In this document: piece by piece, positions 52,153 to 61,164 of the stretch
Layout of the letters: every line of letters begins with the position of its first letter
Numbering within the stretch: position 1 is the stretch's first letter
Assembly (NCBI GenBank): GCA_028284125.1
Contig: JANQSI010000008.1
Span: 372,001 to 436,000, forward strand
Direction of reading: 5' to 3'
DNA length: 64,000 nucleotides
Source: Cyclobacteriaceae bacterium
GTDB taxonomy: Bacteria > Bacteroidota > Bacteroidia > Cytophagales > Cyclobacteriaceae
Notes under the pieces: model-generated
Database searches by the model: none
Seen by the model: the letters and a program-made list of their open reading frames with translations, nothing else
What the model was told of the DNA's origin: nothing
Position numbers and translations under genes: made by a program

Positions 52153-54746
52153 AATTTAAAACTGTAGGTGATCCCCGGTACGATCGTTCCGAAAATTGAA
52201 TATTGGACAATTTCTCCAAGACTAGGGATTATGCTTGATTCTCTGAAGAAGTAAGAGTTTACATTTTGACGAGAATACACATTGTATAATGTTAATACCC
52301 AAAAATCTTCATTTTTCCTTTTAGAACCATCCTTTTTGTATTTCTTGGCTTTCCACTTCAACGACAGGTCAAGTCGGTGATAATCTGGAAGCCTGGATTG
52401 ATTTCTTTCAATGAAATGAGGCACTAAGTTATTTTCGAATGTGTATTTATCGCTTGGCAATGTAACAGGTATTCCAGTGGCAAAAACGAAATTGGAAGAG
52501 ATGCTCACTCTGTCAGAAAGAGTCAAAGCCCAGGTAGTCGAGAAGTCATGAGTTTTATCAAAATCATTTACTATGTAAGTGACCTCATCGTTCTCGTCGA
52601 ATCTGGTTTCACTTCTTGAAAGTGTATAACTAAGCCAACCTGTTAACTTTCCATATTTCTTCTTTAGGAAAAATTCTAAACCATAAGCTCGTCCTTCATT
52701 GATGAGAACTTCCCTTTCGAGATTTTCATTGAATACTAAATCCGCACCATTCTTATAAGCGATGTTTCTTATAATGTCTTTGTAATAAAACTCAAGGCTT
52801 GACTCCCACATGTTTTGCTTGAAGTTTTTGTAGAAGCCAATAGAGTATTGCTCACTGACAGTAGGAGGAATGAAGGTGTCACTCAATTTCCATATATCTG
52901 TGGGTGCAGGCGATCTGGTGTTAGAAATCAAATGAAGATATTGAGCCGTTTTACTATAGGCAAGTTTTAACGAGCTAGTCTCATTCAGTCTCCAATTCAC
53001 AGCCAATCGAGGTTCGAAATTGTCATAGAACTTGATGAGCTGACCATCACTGAAATTTACTGTATCAATAACGGTAGTGTCTGATGGTAAGGCATCTGGA
53101 GAATAGACAAATATTTGTTCAGGTCCGAAATTGTGAAAGGTGGAGTATCGAAAACCGTAGTTAAATAGAAAAGAACCAACTTCTGTTTGTTGACTTAAGT
53201 AAATTGCTGATTCCAATCCATGTTCCGTGTCAAGTTTAATTGTATTAGTATTTGCATCAATATCAAATGGTTCACGATCTCCTGGTCTTAGTCTGTGGAA
53301 AATCGAGGAAAAGCCAAAGTTGAGTTCGTTAGTAGGTTTAAATGAATAGGTAAAATCCGATTTTATTCCATAGTCAACGATTCTGGAAGTAGAAACGAAA
53401 GCTCCTGGTTCTTCCTCGCTTTCTACTTTGTAACTATACTCAGATATGAAGGATGAAAAGTTTGAGAAAAGCTTGGGATTAATCAGGTGATTCCATCTGA
53501 ATGTCAACGTACTATTCCCCCAGTTTCTGATCGAATTGAATCCCACGGTGTTTCGATCATTTCCAAAATAGCCCGATAAATAATAAGTATTCCTTTCGTT
53601 CGGATTTGAATTGATTTTAATGTTAATATCCCGAAAGCTAATGCGCTCTCTTCTAACAGAAGTACTTGCAAAACTCTCTATCGATGGATTGAACAGACTT
53701 TGTCTTACAGAAGTCAAGAAAGAACTTTTCCCCTTTTTGATTGGACCCTCAGCCAGTAATCGGGCAGAAAGAATCCCAATACCTCCAGAAAAATTATGTT
53801 CGTTTTTATTTCCTTCTCGTTGCCTTACTTCAATAACAGAAGAAGCTCTTCCGCCATATGCGGGCGGAATAAAACCTTTGAAAATTTTGACATCATTTAT
53901 TGCTTCAGGGTTAAAGACTGAAACCTGACCAACATGTACGGGATTATATATCAATGCCTCATCGAGAAGGATAAGATTTTGATCTACTCTACCACCACGA
54001 ATATGAATACCACCAGCATCTTCTCCGATTGCTTTAATTCCAGGTTGAAGTAATGAATTCTGAATTACATCAACTTCACCCAAAAGGTAAGGAGTGAGTA
54101 TTGAGTTTTCGCTGATATTCAATCTACTAACGGACGGAATGTTAGAAACAACATTGATGTCATTAGCAATCGAACTAATCTCAACTTCTTCTAGTTGTAC
54201 CACATTTGGGTTGACGCTATAGCTCACATAAGTATTTCCCTTTAGATCAACTTTGGAACTGAATGATTTATATCCGATATGAGAAATAATGATATCATGT
54301 TCTCCTTCATCAAGAGTGATAGAAAAATAACCGTATCCATTAGTCGTAGCACCTAAAGAAGTTCCTCTGACTTGAATGTTGGCTCCAATCAAGTGTTCAT
54401 TTGATCCTGAATCACCGACTCTACCATTTATAGTGAATTTTCTTGGTCGGTAGCGTTTGACCAAAATTTGAGAGTTTTCAACACTGTAGCTGACAATCCC
54501 ATTTTGATGTTGGCGCTCAAGAAAGTCTAGAACGGTTTCACCTTTTCTAACTGAAACTTCAGCGTCTGGTAACTTGTTGGTGCTGAACGCAAGAGGTACA
54601 CCAGCATTCTTAATTATCTGAAGTGTTGGTTTTAGTGAATAACTCCCACTTTCTATGGTGATTAAAGAGTCAAGCGCAGATTGAGCAATTCCATTGATGA
54701 ATGAAAATACTAGGCCAATAAATAGTATGGATCTTAAGGAATTCAA
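52149..54746 (-). CDS. TonB-dependent receptor with STN signalling domain
   Basis: An 865-residue outer-membrane receptor. After the signal peptide comes an STN (secretin/TonB short N-terminal) domain (about residues 30-95), then a carboxypeptidase-regulatory-like domain (about 98-180, GANIQVRGTSLGATTNGYG), the plug (about 200-310, GIHIRGGRVDQNLILLDEA and FKGFIPPAYGGRAS) and a 22-stranded barrel ending in an aromatic residue (TYSFKF). The STN domain talks to FecR, so uptake of the ligand should trigger sigma release. The ligand is not known. Confidence 0.93.
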   Translation of the reverse strand: MNSLRSILFIGLVFSFINGIAQSALDSLITIESGSYSLKPTLQIIKNAGVPLAFSTNKLPDAEVSVRKGETVLDFLERQHQNGIVSYSVENSQILVKRYRPRKFTINGRVGDSGSNEHLIGANIQVRGTSLGATTNGYGYFSITLDEGEHDIIISHIGYKSFSSKVDLKGNTYVSYSVNPNVVQLEEVEISSIANDINVVSNIPSVSRLNISENSILTPYLLGEVDVIQNSLLQPGIKAIGEDAGGIHIRGGRVDQNLILLDEALIYNPVHVGQVSVFNPEAINDVKIFKGFIPPAYGGRASSVIEVRQREGNKNEHNFSGGIGILSARLLAEGPIKKGKSSFLTSVRQSLFNPSIESFASTSVRRERISFRDINIKINSNPNERNTYYLSGYFGNDRNTVGFNSIRNWGNSTLTFRWNHLINPKLFSNFSSFISEYSYKVESEEEPGAFVSTSRIVDYGIKSDFTYSFKPTNELNFGFSSIFHRLRPGDREPFDIDANTNTIKLDTEHGLESAIYLSQQTEVGSFLFNYGFRYSTFHNFGPEQIFVYSPDALPSDTTVIDTVNFSDGQLIKFYDNFEPRLAVNWRLNETSSLKLAYSKTAQYLHLISNTRSPAPTDIWKLSDTFIPPTVSEQYSIGFYKNFKQNMWESSLEFYYKDIIRNIAYKNGADLVFNENLEREVLINEGRAYGLEFFLKKKYGKLTGWLSYTLSRSETRFDENDEVTYIVNDFDKTHDFSTTWALTLSDRVSISSNFVFATGIPVTLPSDKYTFENNLVPHFIERNQSRLPDYHRLDLSLKWKAKKYKKDGSKRKNEDFWVLTLYNVYSRQNVNSYFFRESSIIPSLGEIVQYSIFGTIVPGITYSFKF

Positions 54747-54811
54747 TTAGCGCTAAATTTCAAGCGCAAAATTAACTGAAAAGCAGCCTAGTGAGTGATT
54801 TTGGGAGAATT

Positions 54812-55696
54812 TTAACAGCCTTGGCCGGATACTACAACTTTTCCTTCTTGCTTTTCTAACTGGACTTCAAGCATTGATTCCAATGTTTCCATTACTTCCT
54901 GAAGAGAGCTCTTGTTGAAAGTTACAGTAACCTTACAAGCATTGATGTTTTGGTTTTTAACATCAAAAGAAACATCAAAATGAGATTCCAAATCTTGAAC
55001 TACATCTTCAAAAGAAGCATCATTGAACTCGAGTAAGCCATCGATCCAGGTAGCAACATTTGCGGTCGAGTTTTCAGTTATCGCCACACTGTTGTCAGCT
55101 TTGGAATAAACAGCCTTAAGTCCAGCTGCAACCTTGGTTTGTTCACCATCTTTTTCAAAAGCAACCAAACCTCGCTCAACAATCAGTTCGACATCCGAAT
55201 CAGAGGTGACAAGATTGAAAGCGGTTCCTAAAACTCTAACCTGGACTTCTCCCATCTGAATGATGAATGGTTTTTCGCTTTTCTTAATGTCAAAATAAGC
55301 CTCACCTTCAAACGAAACTAATCGATCGCTACCAAATTTCTCAAGGAAAGAAAAAGTGGAATTCGTATTCAGAACACCATTTGAACCATCAGGGAAAGTA
55401 ACATTAATCTTTTCATCTTGTGAAGCAATGTTTACTTGGTCTGGGGTAGTTGCCAGTTTCCAAACGAAGAGCGAAACACCGACAAGAACAGCGATACTTG
55501 CGGCAATTCTTAACCAAGAATTTGACTTAGTTTTTCCTGCATCGATTTTGTTTTGCAACGACATCCATGCATCATCAACGTTAACTTCGGGAGCCTCAGA
55601 TTCCGTATTTTCATACAGGAAATCAATAAATCCGTCGTTTTCGGATGAATTTTCTTGGTATCTCAGGTGGTTATATCTCTTTAATTCCTCTGGCAT
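54812..55696 (-). CDS. FecR-family anti-sigma/sigma regulator
   Basis: A 294-residue protein with a cytoplasmic N-terminal part that binds the sigma factor, one membrane helix (about residues 62-82), a FecR domain (about 95-190, VTFPDGSNGVLNTNSTFSFLE and GEAYFDIKKSEKPFIIQ) and a C-terminal DUF4974/STN-like part that contacts the receptor. It lies between the FecI-type sigma and the receptor, the standard cell-surface signalling layout. Confidence 0.93.
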   Translation of the reverse strand: MPEELKRYNHLRYQENSSENDGFIDFLYENTESEAPEVNVDDAWMSLQNKIDAGKTKSNSWLRIAASIAVLVGVSLFVWKLATTPDQVNIASQDEKINVTFPDGSNGVLNTNSTFSFLEKFGSDRLVSFEGEAYFDIKKSEKPFIIQMGEVQVRVLGTAFNLVTSDSDVELIVERGLVAFEKDGEQTKVAAGLKAVYSKADNSVAITENSTANVATWIDGLLEFNDASFEDVVQDLESHFDVSFDVKNQNINACKVTVTFNKSSLQEVMETLESMLEVQLEKQEGKVVVSGQGC

Positions 55697-55750
55697 CTCG
55701 TTGGTCTGTCAACTGGGATATTAAATACCCCCAATGTTTAGTGAAAAAAA

Positions 55751-56329
55751 TTAATGTTTAAACATTCCTTCATCTACATATTTTTTATAAACTGCTTCAA
55801 GCGATTCTCTGAGCTTTTTCAGCGCTATTCCCATCTGATTTTCAACCGTTTTTTTGGATAGGTCAAGTTCCTCAGCAATCTCCTCGTAAGTCAGTCCTGC
55901 ATTCCTACTCAAGATAAAGATTTTCCGGCATTTGGTAGGTAATGCATCAACCGCTGTTTGTATATAAACTTTCAACTTTTCATTTTCCCCTTCATCGATT
56001 CGCTCATTACTCACACTTAGCAATGCTTCACTCACATCGGACATAGCTTGTTGCTTTGGAAGCTCCAACTTGATATAGTTCAAGCATTTATTCTTGATAG
56101 CTGAATACAGATAAGTTTTCAGTGTTGTTTGAACTTCGATTTTCTCCCTTTTTTCCCAGATGTAGAGAAATACTTCCTGAGCCATCTCTTCTGAAATAGT
56201 CTGATCTCTCACATACGAATATGCAAATCGATAGAGCTCTTTGTAATACTTCTTGAAGAGCAACTCATAGGCAGAAAGATCATTGTTTTTGACCTGGCCA
56301 AATAAGAGTAAGTCTGAATCTTGATCCAT
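55751..56329 (-). CDS. FecI-type ECF sigma factor
   Basis: A 192-residue ECF sigma factor. Region 2 is in YKELYRFAYSYVRDQTISEEMAQ followed by EVFLYIWEKRE, and region 4 in LPTKCRKIFILSRNAGLTYEEIAE with LDLSKKTVENQMGIALKKL. It belongs to the sigma group paired with FecR and STN-TonB receptors. It starts three bases after the upstream serine-hydrolase stop. Confidence 0.92.
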   Translation of the reverse strand: MDQDSDLLLFGQVKNNDLSAYELLFKKYYKELYRFAYSYVRDQTISEEMAQEVFLYIWEKREKIEVQTTLKTYLYSAIKNKCLNYIKLELPKQQAMSDVSEALLSVSNERIDEGENEKLKVYIQTAVDALPTKCRKIFILSRNAGLTYEEIAEELDLSKKTVENQMGIALKKLRESLEAVYKKYVDEGMFKH

Positions 56330-56332
56330 TAA

Positions 56333-57412
56333 CTATTGAATCGTCCGGGTAATTTGAATGAACAAGTTTAGTGATTGATTTGCAGAACCAAAGAAATTTC
56401 TGGCATTGATTTGAACAACCATGTTCTGCGAGGGTACTATGTATTGATATTGTCCTATGTCTCCATTGATATAGAAAATATCCGTTCTGTCGATGGGAAG
56501 AAAATCAAAATTCTCCCCAAAAAGCCGCCATCCATATCCTAGATTCAAGCTACGTGAAACAGGAATTTGAACTGAACTTATTTCTGCGACAAAATTTGGA
56601 TCGATAATTCTTCGATCGTTCCAAATCCCTTGTTCTAGCATTAAATATCCAAATTTGGCCCAATCCAGAAATGACATTGAAGCTCCTCGACCTCCGTCGA
56701 AATTTCCGGAAGGATCTAAATTCATAGAAAAAGTGGTGATTCCTAATTCATTAAAAATATTCTCTTGCAGATACTCATCGAAAGGTTGTGTTGTCACATT
56801 TTGAATAATTCTCGCAAGAATAACTCCTGTGCCTGAGTTGAAATTGTAACGAAATCCGGGATCAGCTTCCAAAGGTTGACTTAGAATGAAAGACACATAA
56901 TCGCTGGAAGCAAACATCTGATTCAGATTATGGTCAGGGTTTCCAATGAAAGGAACAAGGTTTTCGTTCCACGCCAGTCCTGATCGATGAGTGAGCAAAT
57001 GTCGAATCGTAATATTTCTTTTACTCTCACTTTGATCAAAAATGTCTTGGTAGGATGGGAGGTATTGCTCAATAGGATCTTCTAAATCCAGTAGTCCTTC
57101 ATCAATTGCTATTCCCAATGCAGCTATCGTAAGTGTAACAGTCGCTTTGTCAATAGAAAAAATGGTGTGTCTGTTAGTACTGTCATAGTAATTCTCAAAC
57201 ACCATTTTATCATCCTTGAGAATCATTAAACCTGTAATTCGCTCATAACCATTCAGTTTGATTAATGAGTCAATAGAAATCAGCTGAGCTTCAGAAAGGC
57301 CGACATCCGCTGGATCATCATACTCCCAAATCTGTTGGTCTGTAGGTACGTTTTCTCCAATGTAGCAAGAGCTACCTATCAGAAACAAAATCAATAACCT
57401 TAGATTTTTCAT
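56333..57412 (-). CDS. Beta-lactamase-family serine hydrolase, lipoprotein-like
   Basis: A 359-residue exported serine hydrolase of the class C beta-lactamase/DD-peptidase type. The catalytic SxxK is in TIFSIDKATVTL (Ser, Lys), and the YxN-type motif in FRYNFNSGTG. A Cys at the end of the signal sequence (GSSC) may be a lipobox. It could act on peptidoglycan fragments or small esters. Its ATG abuts the SRAP stop codon, and the FecI gene follows by three bases. Confidence 0.88.
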   Translation of the reverse strand: MKNLRLLILFLIGSSCYIGENVPTDQQIWEYDDPADVGLSEAQLISIDSLIKLNGYERITGLMILKDDKMVFENYYDSTNRHTIFSIDKATVTLTIAALGIAIDEGLLDLEDPIEQYLPSYQDIFDQSESKRNITIRHLLTHRSGLAWNENLVPFIGNPDHNLNQMFASSDYVSFILSQPLEADPGFRYNFNSGTGVILARIIQNVTTQPFDEYLQENIFNELGITTFSMNLDPSGNFDGGRGASMSFLDWAKFGYLMLEQGIWNDRRIIDPNFVAEISSVQIPVSRSLNLGYGWRLFGENFDFLPIDRTDIFYINGDIGQYQYIVPSQNMVVQINARNFFGSANQSLNLFIQITRTIQ

Positions 57413-58096
57413 TCAGGTAAATAACGTATAATTCCCATGTTGGTCTGAAGCCGGAGCTTGGATTATCAATGAAACATCATTGGTTTCAATGTCCCTAATT
57501 CTTGGTGATACTGTATGTGAATGCATCTCCCCGGATTGATCATCGGATAACAGTTCTTCAATATCAACCAGATCTTCCATTTCCAGCCATTTCCTAGATT
57601 TCGCTGCATCTAAAATGGCTGGCATATTATCATAGTACTCGGACAGCAACCGATTTGATGGTTTTGTAATCATGATAAACGTAGAATCACCTTCTTCATT
57701 TTCTTCCCATAGACCTGCAACTGAAAAAACCCTCCGATCAGGAAAATAGAAATAGTAGGGTACTTGCTTCTTCTTAGCCACCTGTTTCCAAACATAAAAT
57801 CCATCCATGGGGATGATGCATCTATGTGTGGCAAGACTTCTTCTGTAAGAAGGTTTCGTTTGTATGGAATGGAATGGCAAATTGAAGAACTTAGGGCTCA
57901 TTGCCTTGTTGTTCGACCAATTCGACATCAAGCCCCATTGGAAGAAGGAAACTTTCTGATTCTGAGTGCTTGTTACTACAGGTAGTTTTTTCGTGGGGGC
58001 CGCATTGTACAATGGACTGTATTGATCAGATACTTCAACGCCTAGTGTTAGAGCTAGCTCATCATTTTTAAGCGTTAATGTGTATCTGTCGTACAT
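57413..58096 (-). CDS. SRAP (YedK/HMCES-like) protein lacking catalytic residues
   Basis: A 227-residue protein of the SRAP fold, whose active members use Cys2 to form a covalent bond with abasic DNA. The fold is recognisable from RYTLT, SPLYNAAPTKKLPVV, FFQWGLMSNW, RCIIPMDGFY, VFSVAGLWEE and MPAIL. But the catalytic residues are changed: position 2 is Tyr (family Cys2), Val102 replaces the Glu of DGFYEW, and Tyr155 replaces the His of HDRMP; only the Asn (Asn72) is kept. The start was placed so that MYDRY aligns with MCGRY; Met codons 30 bases upstream are possible. It is the first gene of the operon and divergent from the E2 gene. Confidence 0.82.
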   Translation of the reverse strand: MYDRYTLTLKNDELALTLGVEVSDQYSPLYNAAPTKKLPVVTSTQNQKVSFFQWGLMSNWSNNKAMSPKFFNLPFHSIQTKPSYRRSLATHRCIIPMDGFYVWKQVAKKKQVPYYFYFPDRRVFSVAGLWEENEEGDSTFIMITKPSNRLLSEYYDNMPAILDAAKSRKWLEMEDLVDIEELLSDDQSGEMHSHTVSPRIRDIETNDVSLIIQAPASDQHGNYTLFT

Positions 58097-58181
58097 TTCC
58101 GCCAAGTTAATACTTGAATCTTGCATCCTCAATTTGCTTTCACGAAGAATTTAAGTTTTATAGATTGTATGGGTTAATTTT

Positions 58182-58189
58182 GACCTTTG
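58182..58189 (+). promoter_or_regulatory. -7-like box before the E2 gene
   Basis: GACCTTTG, 7 of 8 matches to TAnnTTTG, 18 bases before the E2 start. The upstream -33 region has ATTG rather than TTTG. Confidence 0.3.
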
Positions 58190-58207
58190 TAAACTAGTTA
58201 ACAGTAA

Positions 58208-59836
58208 ATGGCTGAAGTAATAAGAATGCCGAAGATGAGTGACACCATGGAAGAAGGTGTGATCGCTTCATGGCTAAAAAAAGAAGGTGAAGAAGTAAGT
58301 TCTGGGGATGTTCTTGCAGAAGTAGAAACTGACAAGGCAACTATGGAATTGGAATCCTACCAAGATGGGGTATTGCTTCATATCGGCGTGAAGGAAAAAG
58401 ATACGGTTCCGGTGGATGGTATTATCGCTGTAATTGGTGAGAAGGGTGAGGACTTTCAGCATTTACTAAATGGAGAATCAGTTGAAGAAGAAAAACAAGA
58501 AGTAGTTGAGGAAGAAAAGACAGAAGCACCTGCCAAAGTAGCGATTGATACGAGCGACATTAATGCAACAGTCATTCGGATGCCGAAAATGAGTGATACG
58601 ATGGAAGAAGGAGTGATCGCTTCCTGGTTGAAAAAAGTAGGAGATGAGGTAGTTTCCGGTGATATACTGGCCGAAGTAGAGACGGATAAAGCTACTATGG
58701 AATTGGAAGCTTATGAAGATGGTTCACTACTTTATACTGCCGTTGAGGCCGGATCTGGCGTTCCTGTGGATGGTGTAATTGCTATCATAGGAGAAAAAGG
58801 AGCAGATTTTCAAGCCTTGTTGGATGCAGAGGCTGCACAGCCCAAAGAGGAACCTGCTGCCGAGACAGTTGCTGAATCAGCACCAGCTGTTGTTGAATCG
58901 CAACCAGCTCCAACTCCACAGCCAGCTCCATCACAACCAGTTGTTACACCTTCAGTTTCCAGCAATGGTAGAATCAAAGCTTCTCCGCTTGCAAAGAAAA
59001 TTGCTTCTGAAAAAGGCATAAATCTAGCAGAAGTTTCAGGTTCTGGAGATGGAGGCAGAATAATCAAAAGAGATGTAGAACAGTTCACCCCAGCGCCTAA
59101 ATCCGAGACTACAGGTACAGCTCCTGCGATAAGTATACCAACTGTAGTAGGAGAGGAAAGATCTGAAAAAGTTGAACTATCTCAGATGAGGAAAGTGATC
59201 GCTAAGCGATTGGCTGATAGTAAATTCTCAGCTCCTCATTTCTATTTGACAATGGAGATCAACATGGACAAAGCAATTGAAGCAAGGAAATCCATGAATG
59301 AAATAGCTCCAGTCAAAATATCATTCAACGATATGGTTGTGAAGGCAACGGCTGCTGCTCTTAGACAACATCCGGATGTAAACGTAAGCTGGATGGGTGA
59401 TCATATGGTGAAACATCATCACATACATATGGGTATAGCTGTCGCAATTCCTGATGGACTAATTGTTCCAGTCGTTCGATTTGCTGACAGTAAATCACTT
59501 TCTCACATTTCTGCTGAAATAAAGGAATTGGCGCAAAAGGCGAAGGATAAGAAGTTGCAACCCGAAGAATTCTCTGGGAATACTTTCACCATTTCCAACT
59601 TAGGCATGTTTGGAATTGAAGAATTCACAGCGATCATCAATCCACCTGACGCTTGTATTTTGGCTGTTAGTGGTATCAAAGAAACAGTAATCGTAGAGAA
59701 TGGTGAAATGCGACCTGGAAACGTAATGAAAGTTACCATGTCTTGTGATCACAGAGCTGTTGATGGAGCAGTTGGATCAGCTTTCCTAAAAACATTCAAA
59801 GAACTTCTTGAAGATCCGGTTAGAATTTTGATCTAA
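58208..59836 (+). CDS. Pyruvate dehydrogenase E2 (dihydrolipoyl acetyltransferase)
   Basis: A 542-residue E2 enzyme: two lipoyl domains (about residues 1-85 and 120-205), each with the lipoyl-lysine in VETDKATME, an Ala/Pro/Gln-rich linker, a peripheral subunit-binding domain (about 260-295, KASPLAKKIASEKGI with SGSGDGGRIIKRDV) and the acyltransferase core with the catalytic His in MSCDHRAVDGA. It transfers acetyl groups to CoA in the PDH complex. E1 genes are not adjacent, so the complex is encoded at more than one locus. Confidence 0.92.
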   Translation: MAEVIRMPKMSDTMEEGVIASWLKKEGEEVSSGDVLAEVETDKATMELESYQDGVLLHIGVKEKDTVPVDGIIAVIGEKGEDFQHLLNGESVEEEKQEVVEEEKTEAPAKVAIDTSDINATVIRMPKMSDTMEEGVIASWLKKVGDEVVSGDILAEVETDKATMELEAYEDGSLLYTAVEAGSGVPVDGVIAIIGEKGADFQALLDAEAAQPKEEPAAETVAESAPAVVESQPAPTPQPAPSQPVVTPSVSSNGRIKASPLAKKIASEKGINLAEVSGSGDGGRIIKRDVEQFTPAPKSETTGTAPAISIPTVVGEERSEKVELSQMRKVIAKRLADSKFSAPHFYLTMEINMDKAIEARKSMNEIAPVKISFNDMVVKATAAALRQHPDVNVSWMGDHMVKHHHIHMGIAVAIPDGLIVPVVRFADSKSLSHISAEIKELAQKAKDKKLQPEEFSGNTFTISNLGMFGIEEFTAIINPPDACILAVSGIKETVIVENGEMRPGNVMKVTMSCDHRAVDGAVGSAFLKTFKELLEDPVRILI

Positions 59837-59897
59837 AGAAGCTTCCTGAACTTGTTCATGGATCCTTTAGTTGTTTGGGTCCGAACTTTGATCAATT

Positions 59898-60437
59898 ATG
59901 ACGAAAATAAAATCAACAACCGTACTTGCTGTTAAGCATAATGGAAAAGTAGCGATAGGAGCCGACGGACAGGCAACAATGGGAAATACCGTAGCAAAAT
60001 CCAATGTGAAGAAGATTAGAAAATTGCAAGACGGAAAAATTATTACTGGCTTTGCCGGATCTACAGCTGATGCTTTTACACTTCTTGACCGATTTGAGGA
60101 GAAGCTTAGTTCTCATTCGGGAAACCTTAAGCGATCTGCCGTTGAACTTGCAAAAGACTGGAGATCAGATAGATACCTTCGAAGGTTAGAGGCAATGATG
60201 ATTGTCGCAGATAAGGAAGAGATATTGGTGATTTCCGGAACTGGAGATGTTCTTGAACCTGATAATGATATTTCGGCAATAGGTTCAGGTAGTGAGTATG
60301 CGCGCTCAGCCGCGCTTGCGTTAAAGAAGCATGCAGATAAATTATCGGCTGAAGAAATGGTTCGAGAAGCTCTCACAATCGCGGCTGATATTTGCATTTA
60401 TACCAATCACAATTTGATAGTGGAGAAGGTGGGTTAG
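59898..60437 (+). CDS. hslV: HslV, protease subunit of HslUV
   Basis: A 179-residue threonine protease. The catalytic Thr should be the first Thr of the STTVLAV segment after a six-residue propeptide (MTKIKS). [36 protein letters not shown] and [15 protein letters not shown] are conserved. HslV works with the unfoldase HslU, whose gene is not next to it; the following genes are a toxin/antitoxin pair on the other strand. Confidence 0.96.
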   Translation: MTKIKSTTVLAVKHNGKVAIGADGQATMGNTVAKSNVKKIRKLQDGKIITGFAGSTADAFTLLDRFEEKLSSHSGNLKRSAVELAKDWRSDRYLRRLEAMMIVADKEEILVISGTGDVLEPDNDISAIGSGSEYARSAALALKKHADKLSAEEMVREALTIAADICIYTNHNLIVEKVG

Positions 60438-60854
60438 TCAGAAAACATGATTTTTCAAAAACGCTTCTGATCCCAAAACGCTGATCTCGGAAAAGTAGAA
60501 ATCATTTTGATCTTCTGTGATAATGCAGTCACATCCTTTTTCTAAAGCTGAATAATATTGAAAACCATCTTCTAAGTCATTTACTCTTGGGTTTTCCAAT
60601 GCCATTTGAACTGCCTTTGTACTGATCGAAATAAGTGAGAGTTTATTTGCCAGGAAGGAAATTTTTTCTTTCGCTTTTTTCTCACCACTTTTCTTTGATG
60701 AGAAATAAAATGAAATGGCGAGACACAAAGGGGAGGTGTAAAGCTTAAACTTTCTTGAGTCAGCCAAACTCAACACTCTGGATGAGTAGGTAAAAACCGG
60801 ATACTCTTTATTGAGAACTGAGATTAGGACATTGGCATCAACGAATACCTTCAC
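60438..60854 (-). CDS. PIN-domain protein, probable toxin
   Basis: A 138-residue PIN-fold ribonuclease-like protein. The acidic site is in place: Asp6 in VFVDANVL, the LEDGFQ acidic pair near residue 95, and Asp115/Asp118 in IITEDQNDF. It overlaps the upstream antitoxin-like gene by four bases, the usual VapBC-type layout. It would cleave RNA when freed from its partner. Its stop abuts the hslV stop. Confidence 0.82.
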   Translation of the reverse strand: MKVFVDANVLISVLNKEYPVFTYSSRVLSLADSRKFKLYTSPLCLAISFYFSSKKSGEKKAKEKISFLANKLSLISISTKAVQMALENPRVNDLEDGFQYYSALEKGCDCIITEDQNDFYFSEISVLGSEAFLKNHVF

Positions 60855-61108
60855 TTCTTTCTGCTTTCATAGAAAGACTCTTTGACGGATTTTGGTCGCT
60901 TCTTGGTTCGATATTCAGCTTGCCCTTCTGCCACCATACCCACCCAATCTGAAATAGGTAAATCTTCTAGAGATTTATATTGCTTGGCTTCCAATTGACG
61001 GTATAAGAATTCTGTGAGCCGAGAAAGGCTAATATTCTGACTTTCCGCAAATTTTTTTGCATTTTGAATCACTGAAGCATCAAAGCTCAAGGTAACTTTC
61101 GCATCCAT
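60851..61108 (-). CDS. Antitoxin-like protein (DUF6364 type)
   Basis: An 85-residue protein starting MDAKVTLSFDASVIQNAKKFAE, a ribbon-helix-helix-like N terminus, followed by LSRLTEFLYRQLEAKQ and a basic, disordered tail (TKKRPKSVKESFYESRKK) that should wrap the PIN toxin. The Met chosen removes seven residues of a leader present in the longer frame. It precedes and overlaps the PIN gene. Confidence 0.78.
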   Translation of the reverse strand: MDAKVTLSFDASVIQNAKKFAESQNISLSRLTEFLYRQLEAKQYKSLEDLPISDWVGMVAEGQAEYRTKKRPKSVKESFYESRKK

Positions 61109-61117
61109 CTCTATTAA

Positions 61118-61157
61118 TTTATACGACAAAGATAAAAATTTTATACGTATTAGCTAA
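61118..61157 (-). promoter_or_regulatory. Promoter and candidate operator of the toxin/antitoxin unit
   Basis: The -7 box TATCTTTG (minus strand, 61127-61134) is a full consensus match and lies 18 bases before the antitoxin start. On the plus strand TTTATACG occurs twice, at 61118-61125 and 61140-61147, a 22-base spacing, and two 8-bp palindromes (ATACGTAT, TTAGCTAA) abut just upstream. These could be antitoxin binding sites. Confidence 0.4.
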
Positions 61158-61164
61158 CATCTAG

